DNA of 64,000 nt from Primula veris (lineage: Eukaryota > Streptophyta > Magnoliopsida > Ericales > Primulaceae): assembly GCA_963682055.1 (NCBI GenBank), contig OY821750.1, positions 13,766,501-13,830,500 of the forward strand. Reading direction: 5' to 3'. The translations under genes and the position numbers were made by a program. Below the pieces are notes generated by a model. That model had not been told where the DNA came from, ran no database searches, and worked only from the letters and a program-made list of their open reading frames with translations. Shown here one piece after another: positions 22,532 to 35,169 of this stretch (within the stretch, counting starts at the first letter, position 1; the number at the start of each line of letters is the position of its first letter).

Positions 22532-24895
22532 TTTCTGAGAAACGATCTTCGACATCCCAAGTGAACCCTAAACCACCAGACCCTCCACTAAGAGATGAAG
22601 GAGAAGGAGCTCCCCTATCACTACCACCAGATCAACAACAAGTACATAGCCATAAAAAATTGTCAATTTTGCACTAAAGGCGGGCAACGAAATCCTTCCG
22701 TGAGACCCTAGTAATGGTCAGTAAGGACTGTTTTGCTCCTTTCTACTATCTTATTTTATTGTTATTTATGATGACACTATTCTGGAACTGCCGCGGTGCG
22801 GGTAATAATAATTTCTGTAATCATTTGCGTGATCTGGTTAGGCAACATAAGCCAGATGTTGTAGCTTTAATGGAAACAAAAGTTTGTTTTAACAATAATA
22901 ACTCTCAATTTTTTGAGAAAATTTGTTACTCCGAGAAGTTCATTGTCGATCTCGTCGGTAGGGTGGGAGGTATCTGGTTATTTTGGGACCCCAACCAAGT
23001 TCGTATTAAAATCATTAGCCACTCAAATCAAGATATATTTGCATGTAAGTAAGAATATGAGGATTGGCTTCTTTCCGCCGTAAATGCTAGTCCTAGCGCT
23101 AGCCTTCAGAAAAAATTATGAGAAAGGATCCAGCTAATTTCAAATAATGTAGACTCCCCTTGGCTCCTAGGAAAAGATTTCAATGAATTCCGAAATGCCG
23201 CAGAGAATCGGAGTTTTCGAGACCATCCACCAATCAACCGCATGAGGGAATTCAACGAGAATATTAATGGTTGTTGGTTGATGGAACTGATCTCTTTGGG
23301 TCCCCGATTCACCTGGAATAATAATCGCGACGGGTTGGCTAATGTTATGAGAAAATTAGACCAGGGTATGTGCAACTCTAGTTGGCAAACTGCGTTTCCT
23401 GAAAGTACCATACATGTTCTACCATGTATTTATTCAGATCACTCTCCACTTATTATGGACATTGAAGGTAAAAAGTCTTACCCTATCTCCAATAAAGTCT
23501 TTCGTTTTCAAGCGGCTTGGCTTGACCAAAATTCTTTTCGTAAAGACGTAACTGAACATCTCTCTAGTTCCCACCATGAGATCACACAAAAACTTTCTTC
23601 TTTAACAGGTTATCTTGATGGTTGGAACAAAGAGGTGTTTGGTAATATCTTTAGAACAAAGTGGCATATCTTAGCTAGACTTAACGGCATTCAAATTAGT
23701 CAAGGTAAAACGTTTTCTCACAATCTCTACCTCCTTGAAAAACAACTTTAAAATGAGTATAAAGATATTTTACGTCGTGAAGAGGTTTTTTGGTTTCAGA
23801 AATCTAGACTCAACTGGTTCTCAAAAGGGGATAGAAATACAAGATTTTTTCATATTACTACACTTAATAGAAGAAGAAAGAAAAAAATCAATGCTTTGAA
23901 AAATAGTGATTCAGTTTGGATCTATCTCCCTGACGAGATCAAATCACTCATTGAAGACTTTTTCACAAAACTTTATGGCCAGTAGAGTGATTTTGTTTAT
24001 GAACCAGTTACTAATTATGGAGGTTTTTCTAGTGAAGATAATATTCTTCTTATGGCTCCTATTAATAAGGCTGAAATTTTTAGTGCCACGAAAAACATAA
24101 AACTTAAAGCTCCGGACCGGATGGGTATCAAGCTATTTTTTTCCATACCTTTTGGAATAAAATTAGTGAAAGTGTGTACGACTTTGTGAACCAAAGTTTT
24201 CTAAATGGCTCGTTCCCGCAAGAAGTAAACAAAACTTTTACCAGTCTTATTCCAAAAGTGCCCAGTCCTGAGATGGTTAACCAATTTCGGCCTATTGGTT
24301 TGTGTAATGTTCTGTATAAAATTTTGTCTAAAGTTTTGGTCAATGGACTTCGCCCTCTTCTTGATAAAGTTATTAGTCCTTCCCAAAGCAGCTTTATTCC
24401 AGGTCACGGGACAACTGACAATATTATCATTGTCCAAGAGATGTTGCATACTCTTAGACATAGGAGGAAGGGCAAATATGGTGACATGATTTTTAAAATT
24501 GATCTCGAAAAAGCCTATGACCGCGTGTCTTGGGATTTTTTGAAAGATATGCTGCATAGCCTTAATTGAAATGATAAGTGGATAGATCTTATTATATTTT
24601 GTGTTTCCTCGGTTGAGTTTTCAATTTTGTGGAATGGGGACACTCTCCCTACTTTCAAACCAAATAGAGGACTCCGACAAGGGGATCATTTGTCTCCTTA
24701 CCTTTTTGTTCTTTGTATGGAACGTCTCTCTCGTATGATATGTACTAAAACAGGAAAGGGAAGTTGGGTTGGGTCCAAGGCAACAAGAGATATCCCCATT
24801 ATCTCACACCTTTTTTTGCCGATGACCTTATTATTTTTGCTAGAGCGGATCATGAATTTTTTTATGAGAGCATGGATACTATAAAAAGTTTTTGT

Positions 24896-27578
24896 TGATA
24901 GAAATATACTAAAAGACATGCTTGTTTTTTGATATATATTTGACAATGTTATGAATTGATCTATTTTATGAGAATAATATGAGCAATTATTATTTATCAT
25001 TATTGTTTAAATGAGTAAATAAGTGTCTATTATTCTATTTAGTAGATTGTCTAGTGTGTAGAGTACATCTTACACACGGAAGATTAGACTGTCCGTTCTA
25101 ATAGAATATAAGTTATATGTTTACAACTTTAGATGGAAATGGACACACCATCAGTAGAGTTGTAGTACGTGGTTTTAGTAGGTCTGTCTTGACTACATGG
25201 ATCGGATAAATTCCAACTCCATTTACTAGTGCACTTTGTGTGTATTAAACAAGACTGTTACGAAATAATCATTTAGTGACTGGTTAGACAAAATGATTTA
25301 TAACTCGTGATCATAGTTATTGTTTATGCTCTTAATTCCTATATTTCTATTTAGACATGTATGGATGTGTTTGTCATTTTGATTCATACATGGTGAGATT
25401 CGTCACGGGTCAATAAACTAAATGAGTTGGATGGCAGCATTATTCGTATAAGTGTTTATTAGTAATAAAATAAATCCACATCCCGTAAGGGATTGATGAT
25501 ACTCCCTTAAGAAAGCTTATAAGTTTTGTTCGTTTAAACCTTGCAGGTGGATTTATAATACAACACGACAAATAAGTTAAGCGGACAGGGTTAAGGATAA
25601 TACGTTTATTAAATAAAAAATCAGTCAGTGATTTAATTTAATAAATGAGTATCTGATTAATCTTTACGTGGAGAGATAATGAACATGTTTGACAATTGAA
25701 ACGAATTAGATATTCAAATTATGGTAGAGAGATCAGTCGTGATCTTTAGTGGAATAAATCACGATTTAAATTGATTGTGTATATCTCGGGTTTTAAGAAG
25801 ATATGATAGCAAAAAATCTTTTTAATGAGCTCTATCCTAATGAGCCTATAAGTCCCTACCTTAGCCTACATATAGCACGCCCCTTTTCTAGGCAGAATAA
25901 GTTTATCATAACTATATTTTCGAGATTGCCTAGAGAGAGAAAGAGCACACCCTCTTTCAAGGAGAAGGTGCTAGTTCAGGAATAAGGTAGGAGAGTTGAG
26001 GAGAATCTGTTCCGTCACAACCGCCATCTATTCCTTTCTATTATTCGGTATGATCTAAACCTATACGGTAAAATAGAATTTACTTTGATAATATACGTAC
26101 ATACTAAACCTAAGAATCTGGGCACGTTTTTTTCCGCTCTGCAAACTTATTTTCTATCAATTGGCCTTAGAGCCGAAGGTTATACTGTGTACTTTGTTAT
26201 CTGACCATGTTCTCCACATTAAAACTGAGATTTATATATATTATGGAATAGATGGTAGGTTTGCTAACTCTGTTTTGCAGATAAGAGTCCATCTGGTTAT
26301 CATGATCATATATGTGTTTATATGAATGTTTTGATAACTGTATAATATGCATGTGGTTTCTCCATTTGGAGGCATGCAAGTTTTTTCTGTTTAAATATAC
26401 ATGTGTTTCTCCAAGTTGTAAAGAGGCATGTTTTTCTTTTGTTTTGGTTTATGATGTAGCTGGGTTGTAAAATCTGTTTTTCTTTGATTTTGTATAAGCT
26501 ATATCATATCAGTACAGGAAGAATGATGTTATTGCGGTAACAGTTGTGTGATTTGTTGAACCCATTGTCAGGAGGACTAGATATGGGCAAATAAAAAAAT
26601 TTACATAGAAAATTGCGTGCAATATGGTTCATGTTTTTATTTTTCTCCAAGGGGGCTCTGCCCCCTAACCCCCCGCGTCGTAGGCAAGACATGGAGTTGT
26701 GGAGGCAATACAAGATTTGGTGAAGATTCTTGAAGATCTTCTTGATCATGATAACTAGATTTATGTTTGTGTTTATCTTCATTGATAGCATGTTTAAAAT
26801 ATAATGTTGTTATCTTACATGATCATATCTTGTATATATGTTAAATATTTATGTTGCCATGTATGTTAGGGGATAACATTGTAATAGATATGTATATGAT
26901 TGATATGCTATTCAATAGTAATTTATACGTAATAACTAGATAATAAAATGGATTTTATTTGTTAATCATGTATATGGTAATTGCTAGAATTGAATAAGAT
27001 ACATATCAATATTAATAAACCCTCTTTTATAAATAATAAATGGGAGAAGGATTTTATTTCGTATAAATCTTACGGTCTCCGTTAATGGTTTGCAAATGAT
27101 GTGATTGAACACTTTCCCCATCGGTTTGGATTAATTGCGGATCATTAAGTACAAACTCTACTATTTGTGATTAGTTCTTCGCCTTCCCATCGAAGGGATT
27201 TACTAATAAGCACAAAAGATGTAGTTGTCATTAAATGATTATACACTTAGCTATAATTAATAGTATCATGCCCATCGTAGTAAGTGATATTAAATTTATA
27301 GCACGTCCCTTTTCTACGCAGAATAAGTTTTTGATAACTATATTTTAGAGATTGCCTAGAGAGAGAAAGAGTCAACCATCTTTCAAGGTGCTAGTTCAGG
27401 AATAAGATAGAAAAGTTGAGGCGAATCTGTTCCATTACAGCCGTCATCTGTTCCCTTCTGTTATTCGGTATGATCTAAACTTATACGGTAAAAAAAGATT
27501 TACTTTGATAATATACGTACATACTAAACTTAAGAATCTGGACACGTTTTTTCCGCTGTGCAAACTGCTTTTTTATCA
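24896..27578. mobile_element. Non-coding LTR element inserted in the LINE RT
   Basis: The insertion starts TGATAG and ends TTTTATCA, with TTTGT on both sides (24891-24895 and 27579-27583), and the LINE RT frame resumes after it. The first LTR spans 24896-26159 and is followed by TGGCCTTAGAGCC, a degenerate Met-tRNA primer site. The 3' LTR shares clear similarity only over its last 280 bp (27298-27578 against 25872-26159); TGATAGCATG near 26787 may be its start. No gag or pol is present. It is a non-autonomous element between TRIM and LARD types, with an eroded or recombinant 3' LTR. Confidence 0.65.
26651..26665. other. GC-rich stem-loop in the non-autonomous element
   Basis: GGGGGC and GCCCCC pair around a three-base loop in an otherwise AT-rich interior. 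A structured RNA element such as a packaging signal is possible, but there is no direct support. Confidence 0.4.
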
Positions 27579-29578
27579 TTTGTGACTCGTCTGGGTTACG
27601 AATTAACCTTCGTAAATCTAAATTGTTTGTTTCGCCAAATATACAAACACATCAAGCGAGATGCTTGAGTCGGCAATGTGGAATTCCTTTAACTGAAAAT
27701 CTTGGTAAGTATTTAGGGATACACTTGCATCATTCTCGAGTCATTAAGCATCATTTTCGGGGCATTATTGATAACATGACTTCCAAACTCGTGGGCTGGA
27801 AAACTAAGTTTCTTTCGCAAGCGGGACGACTCACTCTCATTAAGGTAGTCACTTCGGCTGTCCATTCCTATAATATGCAAACTGCTATGCTTCCGAAAAT
27901 TATGCTACAATCCATAGATAGATTAAACAGGAACTTTCTTTGGGGGTCTATGTCGGAAAAAAGGAAAATTCATCTTGTTGGGTGGGAAAAAGCTTGTCAA
28001 CCCAAACAGTTTGGAGGTCTCGGTATACGCCTAGCAGCTAATCAAAATTCTGCCCTTATAGCGAAGCAAAGATGGCAGTTTGTTTCTCAAAAAAATAAGC
28101 TTTGGGTGAGAGTTTTAAATTCAAAGTATCTGCGAGACCATTCTTATTGGGATTGGCCTTCCTCTCGGCCCGCCTCCCATACCTGGAGAAGCATTATTGC
28201 TTCAAGATTTTTATTAGAAAGAATATTCATTGGCAAGTCGGGGATGGCACTCAAATTAGCCTTTGGGATGATATTTGGTGCGGCGTGTCCCTGCTTCGTA
28301 ACTCTTTTCAAGTCCCTGGTAATCTTGATAAACTCAAGGTTAATAATTTGATGGACAGTGGGTGTTGGGACATTTAAAAAATTGAGAACACTTCGGGAGT
28401 GAACATGAGGAGTACAGTCTTGTCTATTCCAATTAAAAAAGTTCTCGCAGATAAGAACCTACCAAGGTGGGTGGATCATTCAAATGGTACATTTATGACA
28501 AGTTGTGCTTATTTTCGCATCCCTAACCCCGACACAACTATTATATACAATGTAAGTTGGTTATGGATATGGAAAATAAAAGTCCCACAAAAACTAATCT
28601 TGTTTCTTTGGCTTGTTTTTCAGGACAAAGTCCTCACTAACTGTGTTAGAGCTGGAAGAAGTGTTTCTCAAAACGATCTTTGCCCACTCTGTTCTAAGGA
28701 GCCCAAAGATTTAAATCATCTTCTACGAGAATGTCCTTTCGCTACACAGTTTTGGGGCAAACTTAAAGGGCATTTATGGATCCAAAATAACACTCACATC
28801 ACCCTCACTAGTTGGCTTGAATCTAATTTACGTTCTAAGTCATATTTTAATAATATTTGCTGGAAATTTATTTTACAGTCGGGTTTTGGAATCTATGAAA
28901 ATTCCGATGCAAAAAAGTTTTTGAAAATGTGGATGTTAATATTTCATAGTGTCCAGACAACGATTGAATTTGTGGAAACCATTGAATTATGTGCCCGTAA
29001 GTCTCATCCTTGTGTGGACCATGATTTAGGTGTAAACTAATCTATTGGTTTCCTCCCTCTACAGGACGAGTCAAGCTAAATATTGACGGAAGTGTCCAAG
29101 GAAAAGAAAACACAGCCGGTATTGGTGGCTTGTTCCAGAACGACGAAGGCCTATGGATTATAGGGTTCACGGGGAAATTAGAAAATCTTTCTCCTTTGGA
29201 AGCTGAGCTATGGGCCATCTATCGAGGATTAACAATTGCACTCACTAAAGGTTTTACGGACTTTGATTTGGAATCTGATTCGGCAAACGCGATTAAGCTC
29301 ATTACCGAAGCTCTAGATGCTAACTCCTTGTTTCAGGGGTTGTTGGCGGATATAAAATACATCTTGTTTAGATGCAGTGTAATCATAGCTTACATCCCTC
29401 GCGAAGGTAACTTTTGAGCGGATCACTTAGCAAAAATGGGGAGAAGTATGATCGAAGAATTTCACCTTTGGGAAGAACACCCGACAGTGTAGCGAATCTG
29501 CTCTTGGAGGATATAAAAGGGCACAACAGCATTAGGTTTTAGTTTGTTTTGGAGTTTCAGATGTACCCAAAAAAAAAA

Positions 29579-32500
29579 CTTCCCCTTTTCATTGTTGTTT
29601 TTATTTATTTATTATTTTTAAATTATGTGCGCCAAACCACCATTTTTTTTCTTTGTACTTTCTTCATTTTCTCGTGCCACCTATTTCCTTTGTAAGTTTT
29701 CAGTTTGTAAACTTATGCTTTTATCATTTTACTACTTTGCGTAATGCAAGTTTTACATAGAAACTGATATGGAAAAAATGTTAGGTAAAATATACAAGTG
29801 AAAATTGTAATTATTCTAACCAATTTGCAATTAGAAAAAGAAAAAGGAGGTTTAAATGCGGGAGATGCAATTTATGTAATTCTAGAAAACAAATTGTATT
29901 ACCGGTACGTTGATCTCACTGTTACAATAAATGGGTTTAATGTTTCAACAAAATTTATTATTGGTCATTGTCCAAGTTTTTTAATTATTGTTGAGCCATT
30001 TATTGTTTTTTTAATATATTGTCATTTATTTTTATTTCTTTGAATAATATTGTATGTATAAATGAGTTGTATTTTAGATGTTTTGATGCAGAGAAAAGAA
30101 AATGTAAACCGTATATGCATTTTAGATGATCTGCTGTGAAAAGTGTTATAGAGGATCGGTAAAACATAGATGATGGGTTAAAACATGTAAAATAGATTAT
30201 GGTTTTACAAGAGCTGCTGAAAATGCTCTAAATAGTAAATGGCAACCCATACAATATTGCTGGTCATTGAGCTATATGAAAGCCATGGTGGGACACATTT
30301 CAAATCTTGTGAATAAGGGCAAAGGAGCTAAATACAAGGACTATAAGGTCTGATAAATTTATGAAATGTGGTAAACAACAAATTTAATGGCAAAAGTTTG
30401 CTGGATTAGTTGAGAATCTAGTAAAAAAATAGACATCAATTTCTTAAGCAACAGCTTGGCTTATCAGATTTTTTTAGCACTTCTTGTCATGCTTCTGAAA
30501 ACGTGTCAAAAAATTAGATAATTGTATAGAGTTAATATGATGATAAAAAATTGGGTATGGGTAATTAATTAATTTACAAACAAATTATAGTTTGTGAAAG
30601 GATGTAAAAATTATCTTACAGTTGATTTTTGGTTGGGTATGCATTTAATATGAGATTTTTATCTTTTTTATTTAAATTGTATCATGTGTTCTATCCCTTT
30701 GAATAATATTGTATATTATAGATTAATTGTATTTTAGATGATTTGTTGTAGAAGAAATCTATATACTGAATATGTATTTTAGATGATCTGCGGTAAACGA
30801 ATGAGTTATAGAGAATCTATAAAATAAATATATGAGTTTTGGAGATAAAAAATAGATTAGCAGATGTTCAGCTGCAATTGCTCTTTAGATGAAAGGTGTA
30901 GATGTATCCTTTTATTTTAATTTCTTTTCTATATGATGGTTTTTGGGAGAAAATAGTTTTGTTTTGTTTTATGTTTGGACCCATCAGGTCGAAATTCATA
31001 TCAAAATGGGAGGTTTTGAGGATTTATGAGTTAAATTTGTGGGGTTATAAGTTAGGTCATTTGAGTTATACATCTTGTTTAATCGGAGTTACAACCGAAT
31101 TAAGATTATAAAAATCGAATTGTGATTTGGAAAATCGTCATAGGTACGAAAAAAAAATTGATTTGGGTTTTTTTTTCCCATTAATATTTATATGAATTAA
31201 GAGATATTTGTGTTTTTTTTTTAATATGGTTTTGGTTTTCTTAACTTTTTTTAGTATGGATAAATATTTGGGGGATAATTTTTCGATTTGAAAAAGTTGA
31301 TAAATATTGGTGTTTCGATCATAGATCATTTGAGGTTTTTATTTCGATTGTGATTTATAAAGTTTATTTGCAAGAGTAAGAAGTTCTTAAAGTTGGGTTA
31401 AGATAAAACTTAGTTTAATTTCTTAAAATCTTTAGTTTTTCATGTTAATCGGTATGGACTTTTTAAAGTCGTTTTATCCAATTGGTATGCGCTTTTTAAA
31501 AGCACATATATATAGGTATGCATTTCAAAAAGATAAAAATGCAAATTTTCAATAACAATTTAGGGTTTTAAACATTTACTAATTGGTATTCTCCTATTTA
31601 AGTGTGCATATTATCATTTATGCATGAGTGCATAACAACTGGTAATGATATGCACTTTTTTAAGAGTATATGTATGCTTTGAAACTGCATGTCATTTGGT
31701 ATGCGATTTTGGAATTCTGATATGCACACCTAAATGCATGCACTTTTTGAAAGGCGCACACATGTAGGCATACAATTAAAAGAATTACACACTTAGAAAA
31801 TGGTCTGTAGTATTGTGAAAATAAATGTGTACATTTTGATTTTAAGTTATTGTATGCATATTTGACTTGAAAATATTGTTTAATATTACACACTCCGTCT
31901 CTTTTTAAGTGTTCATGTTTGAATTTGTCAAATATTAATAAGTCTTGTTAATTGCATTTGAAAGTTATAAATAAAACATTGCTTTATACCAAATCATTAT
32001 TATTCTCAATTGTTGGCACGTATTTATTACAATATTTGAGCACAGTATATTTCTTTTATCATTTCTTTCACTGTTAGATTAGAAAAGTGGACACTTTATT
32101 TAGAACATCTCAATATGGAACAACCGACTCTTATTTAGTGACAGAGGAAGTATTATTTAGACTTTCTTCTATGTTTTGTTTGATGTTTTGATTTCGTTTA
32201 TGTTTTTTATAGTTTGCGCACCATTGGCGATGCCCTGTTTGAAGGGTAAACTATAGGTATACAATTAGGGGAATGTTTTTTTGTTTGAAAATTGGGTGTT
32301 TTTGAAGAATATATATCAATTGATATGGACATTATCCAGAGCATAACACCGGGTATGCATATCCTGAAATACATAAGTAAATAAAATGCAGTTAACTACT
32401 TTCAAAATATAACTCATGGTTGTGGGGCGTTTTTCCTCTTTGTTAAAACTACGACGAGCTCTGCTAAGGTTACTTTTTTTAATTTTACTTTCTTTTGTCA

Positions 32501-33340
32501 AATGTTTTGAGTTAGTCGAAGTATAATGTGGTATTGGAAACAATAACTTGAGCTTGTTATTTTATGATTTGATTTATGTTGAAAATTATTGTAAAAATTT
32601 AAATGCTCATAAATTGTTCGACAAAATGTGTCAAAGAAAATAACACAAACATATCATTTGATTACAACTTCCAAACTTTTTTCCTTTCATAGAACGGGTT
32701 GTATTTTATAACGAGCTTAAAAGTTGAATTTTATGATTAAATTACCCGAAAAAAATGCTACATTCCTTATGATTTAGTATTATGCACATTTTTAAGTGCG
32801 CTTACCAACATTTATGCAATTTTTTAAGGGTATACCAACTGGTATGCAACACTTTTTAAGTGCAAACCAACATATATGCATTTTCTGAACTGTATACCAA
32901 TTGTTATATAGCTCATGCCAGTTGATCTGCAATCTATAATTTCATGTATGCAACTCTTGAAGTATATATGTATGTTCTTTTTTAAAGTGCATATCATCTG
33001 TTGTTATGCAGTTTGACAAAAGCATACCGACGGAAAAAAAAATGCATACTTTAAGGTATACGATTTTAAAAAAGAGATTGAATTCAAAAAATGGAGGTAT
33101 GTATTGTAGTCTATATATTTGTAGTGTATGCTTGCTTTTGCATGTTAAAAAATTGGTTATTTGTTTATAAAAAATTATATAGTTGATATTTTATCAAGTG
33201 CATACCATATTTTTCAAGCCATACCAATAAATATGAATTTTCTTAAGCGTATACCGATAGGTATGCACCTACACATTTTTAAGCTATATCATGGTTGTGT
33301 GTCTTTCATCTTTTGAAAATATCTACTAGAAGGGTCTGAT
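29579..33340. other. AT-rich region with dispersed GGTATGCA-like motifs
   Basis: No gene is recognisable; frames of 60-95 codons on either strand have low-complexity composition. From about 31440 to 33290 variants of GGTATGC followed by CTTTTTAAA and GTGCATAC recur on both strands, often as imperfect inverted pairs, at least ten times. This gives a degenerate dispersed repeat rather than a tandem array. Confidence 0.45.
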
Positions 33341-33349
33341 AAGTCCACT

Positions 33350-33736
33350 TCCGCTTTTTCTTTATTTTTTAATTTTTTGGAGGGTATAGAAGCATTATCG
33401 AGGCTTCGATTATCCCATCAAAGCATTGCGAAGCCCGCTTTACCCCCGAGCAACTCACTAGAGCTTCACCCAGCTCACCGGAGCGTCATACATCTCTGAG
33501 AAGCCAGTTGAGCTATGTCAGAGTTCGTTAGAGCCTTGTTGGGGCTCTCGGCAGCCCGCCGAAGCTCTCGACAGTTTGCCGGAGCTCCTGATATCTCATC
33601 AGAGCAGTGGGCAATGCTTAAGAGACTTGCCAGAGCCTCATTGGAGCTCTGGTATGCTCGTCGGAGCTCCGCCGGCAGTGGGTCGGTGGTGGTTGTGACC
33701 GGAGGGGAAGGTGATGTGTGTTGTGTTGGGGTTTAG
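33350..33736. repeat. GC-richer island of degenerate GGAGCTC repeats
   Basis: Within an AT-rich region, this stretch repeats variants of CCGGAGCTC, GAAGCCCG and AGAGCC. The 73-codon frame 33515-33736 is a by-product of the repeats, not a supported gene. Origin is unknown. Confidence 0.4.
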
Positions 33737-35169
33737 ACTTATTTATTAGGCAATTGTATCTTTACAGTCAAGACCCAAGTGATCATGTTGAACTCTATTC
33801 ATAACTGCGCTTCTGGAAAATTAGTCGACATTTTTCACAAATATTACAGCAGATCTCTTATTTTCATAATTTTAATTTATTAAACTTAATTTAAAATCAA
33901 TTTGTCCGAAGAAAATGAGTTTCTTGAAATTTTGAATTTGGGATCATATTCCCATGGAAAAACATTGTAAATTGAAAAACCACTGAATCCCTAAAATATT
34001 TGTTGTGGCGTCGATAAATAATATGCCTTCTGATAGGATTTAAACATGATTACCATATATAACACAAAATTTCTCCGTCTATTTCTCTTATTCTAGCCAA
34101 GTAGAAAACCTTACAACTCTCATTCTGTAAAATTCTAGCGGCTCTTTGATAGTTTTGAATAGATTTGTCGATCAGACTAACAGTTCCAATCGTTTTTTTA
34201 AATTTTAAGATTTCTATAGGACCCTCGTCAATTTTTTATATGGCGCAGGGTTAAAACCAAAATATATTTGTCGCTTTCTCGATGTTTCCACACACTTTCG
34301 ATAAAACCTTGGTTGACATTATTTGTACAAATTTTCGAGATGTTAGTAGATGCTATTCAAACTACTTTTTTTTTTATCCATATCATCATTGTGTATAAAG
34401 GTTGTCCCCACTAGTGTCTCTAGTCATGATAGACAAAAATTATTGTTGCCCCAAATTTGTACTCCGTTCTTAAATAATTGTATTCATTTCCATTTTTGAA
34501 CGTTCAAAAATAAATGTTTTTTTTTTATTAAAGTGTCTTTTTTAATATTATCTATTTTTGTAATTAAATCATATCAAATTTACAATCATTTTCTCATATT
34601 TTAAGTAAAAAATAATGTTTGTTTGAAATTTTAATTTTATAAATTTTTTTATTGAATTTTAAATGAAATTGGTTCAAAACTTTAAATATCACTGTTTTCG
34701 AAGAAAAATACTTTTTTCGAGAGAGAGAGAATATATAATTAACATTTTTTTTTACTTTTTGTTTATTTATTATGAAACAACAGCTTTTAAAATGAACAGT
34801 TCCCTTCAGACATAGTAATGTGACTAGTATCAGACTTATGATAGTTTTTTGATTTTTTAAACCTTAAACCACCCGATTGAATTTAAACAAGGCAATGTCT
34901 CCGCCCAAAAAAGGCACAATAATGCAAGCTATAAAATACGCTACGAGTCATTAACCATTTGCCATCAAGTTTGGGGCTTAATCCCGAAACACTAATAATA
35001 TCTATCTAGTAGGAATTAGAAAATTTTCCAAATTTATTCATACAATTGAATACGTAAAACTCTATTTAATTTAATAACTTTTCCGGGACTCGAGCATTTT
35101 CCTTCAAACAACCGTTAATTTCTTTCTCTCCAAATACGATTAATCTATTAGTGCTCTTATTGACGTACG
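33737..35169. other. AT-rich stretch without visible features
   Basis: Nothing beyond T-runs and a short GA repeat near 34722 is visible. No reading frame of note occurs. Confidence 0.5.

Larger units (their letters stand above)
21768..23894 (+). repeat. Copy 2 of the duplicated LTR-LINE segment
   Basis: It matches 5949-7849. Unlike copy 1 it has a 207-bp MITE in the AT tract of the LTR fragment. The LINE continues past 23894, where copy 1 ends, so copy 2 preserves the longer arrangement. Confidence 0.75.
22532..29578 (+). pseudogene. L1-like LINE, longer copy, split by an LTR element
   Basis: Excluding the insertion 24896-27578, the order is endonuclease (22714-23470; LFWNCRGAG, SDHSPL), linker, reverse transcriptase (24100-24895 and on from 27579; FRPIGLCN, FKIDLEKAYDRVSW, GLRQGDHLSPYLF, FADD), a zf-RVT type Cys/His region (28555-28770; CPLC and HLLRECPF), and RNase H (29070-29470; NIDGS, EAELWA, ESDS). 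A run of ten A residues at about 29569-29578 marks the 3' end. Frameshifts and stops near 23052, 23750, 23983, 24130, 24567, 24820, 28351, 29040 and 29416 disable it. The 22532-22713 stretch may be the end of an ORF1. Confidence 0.85.

Noticed and set aside
33515..33736. 73-codon ORF in a GC-rich patch
   Set aside because: The patch is made of degenerate GGAGCTC-type repeats; composition explains the open frame, and no domain is visible.
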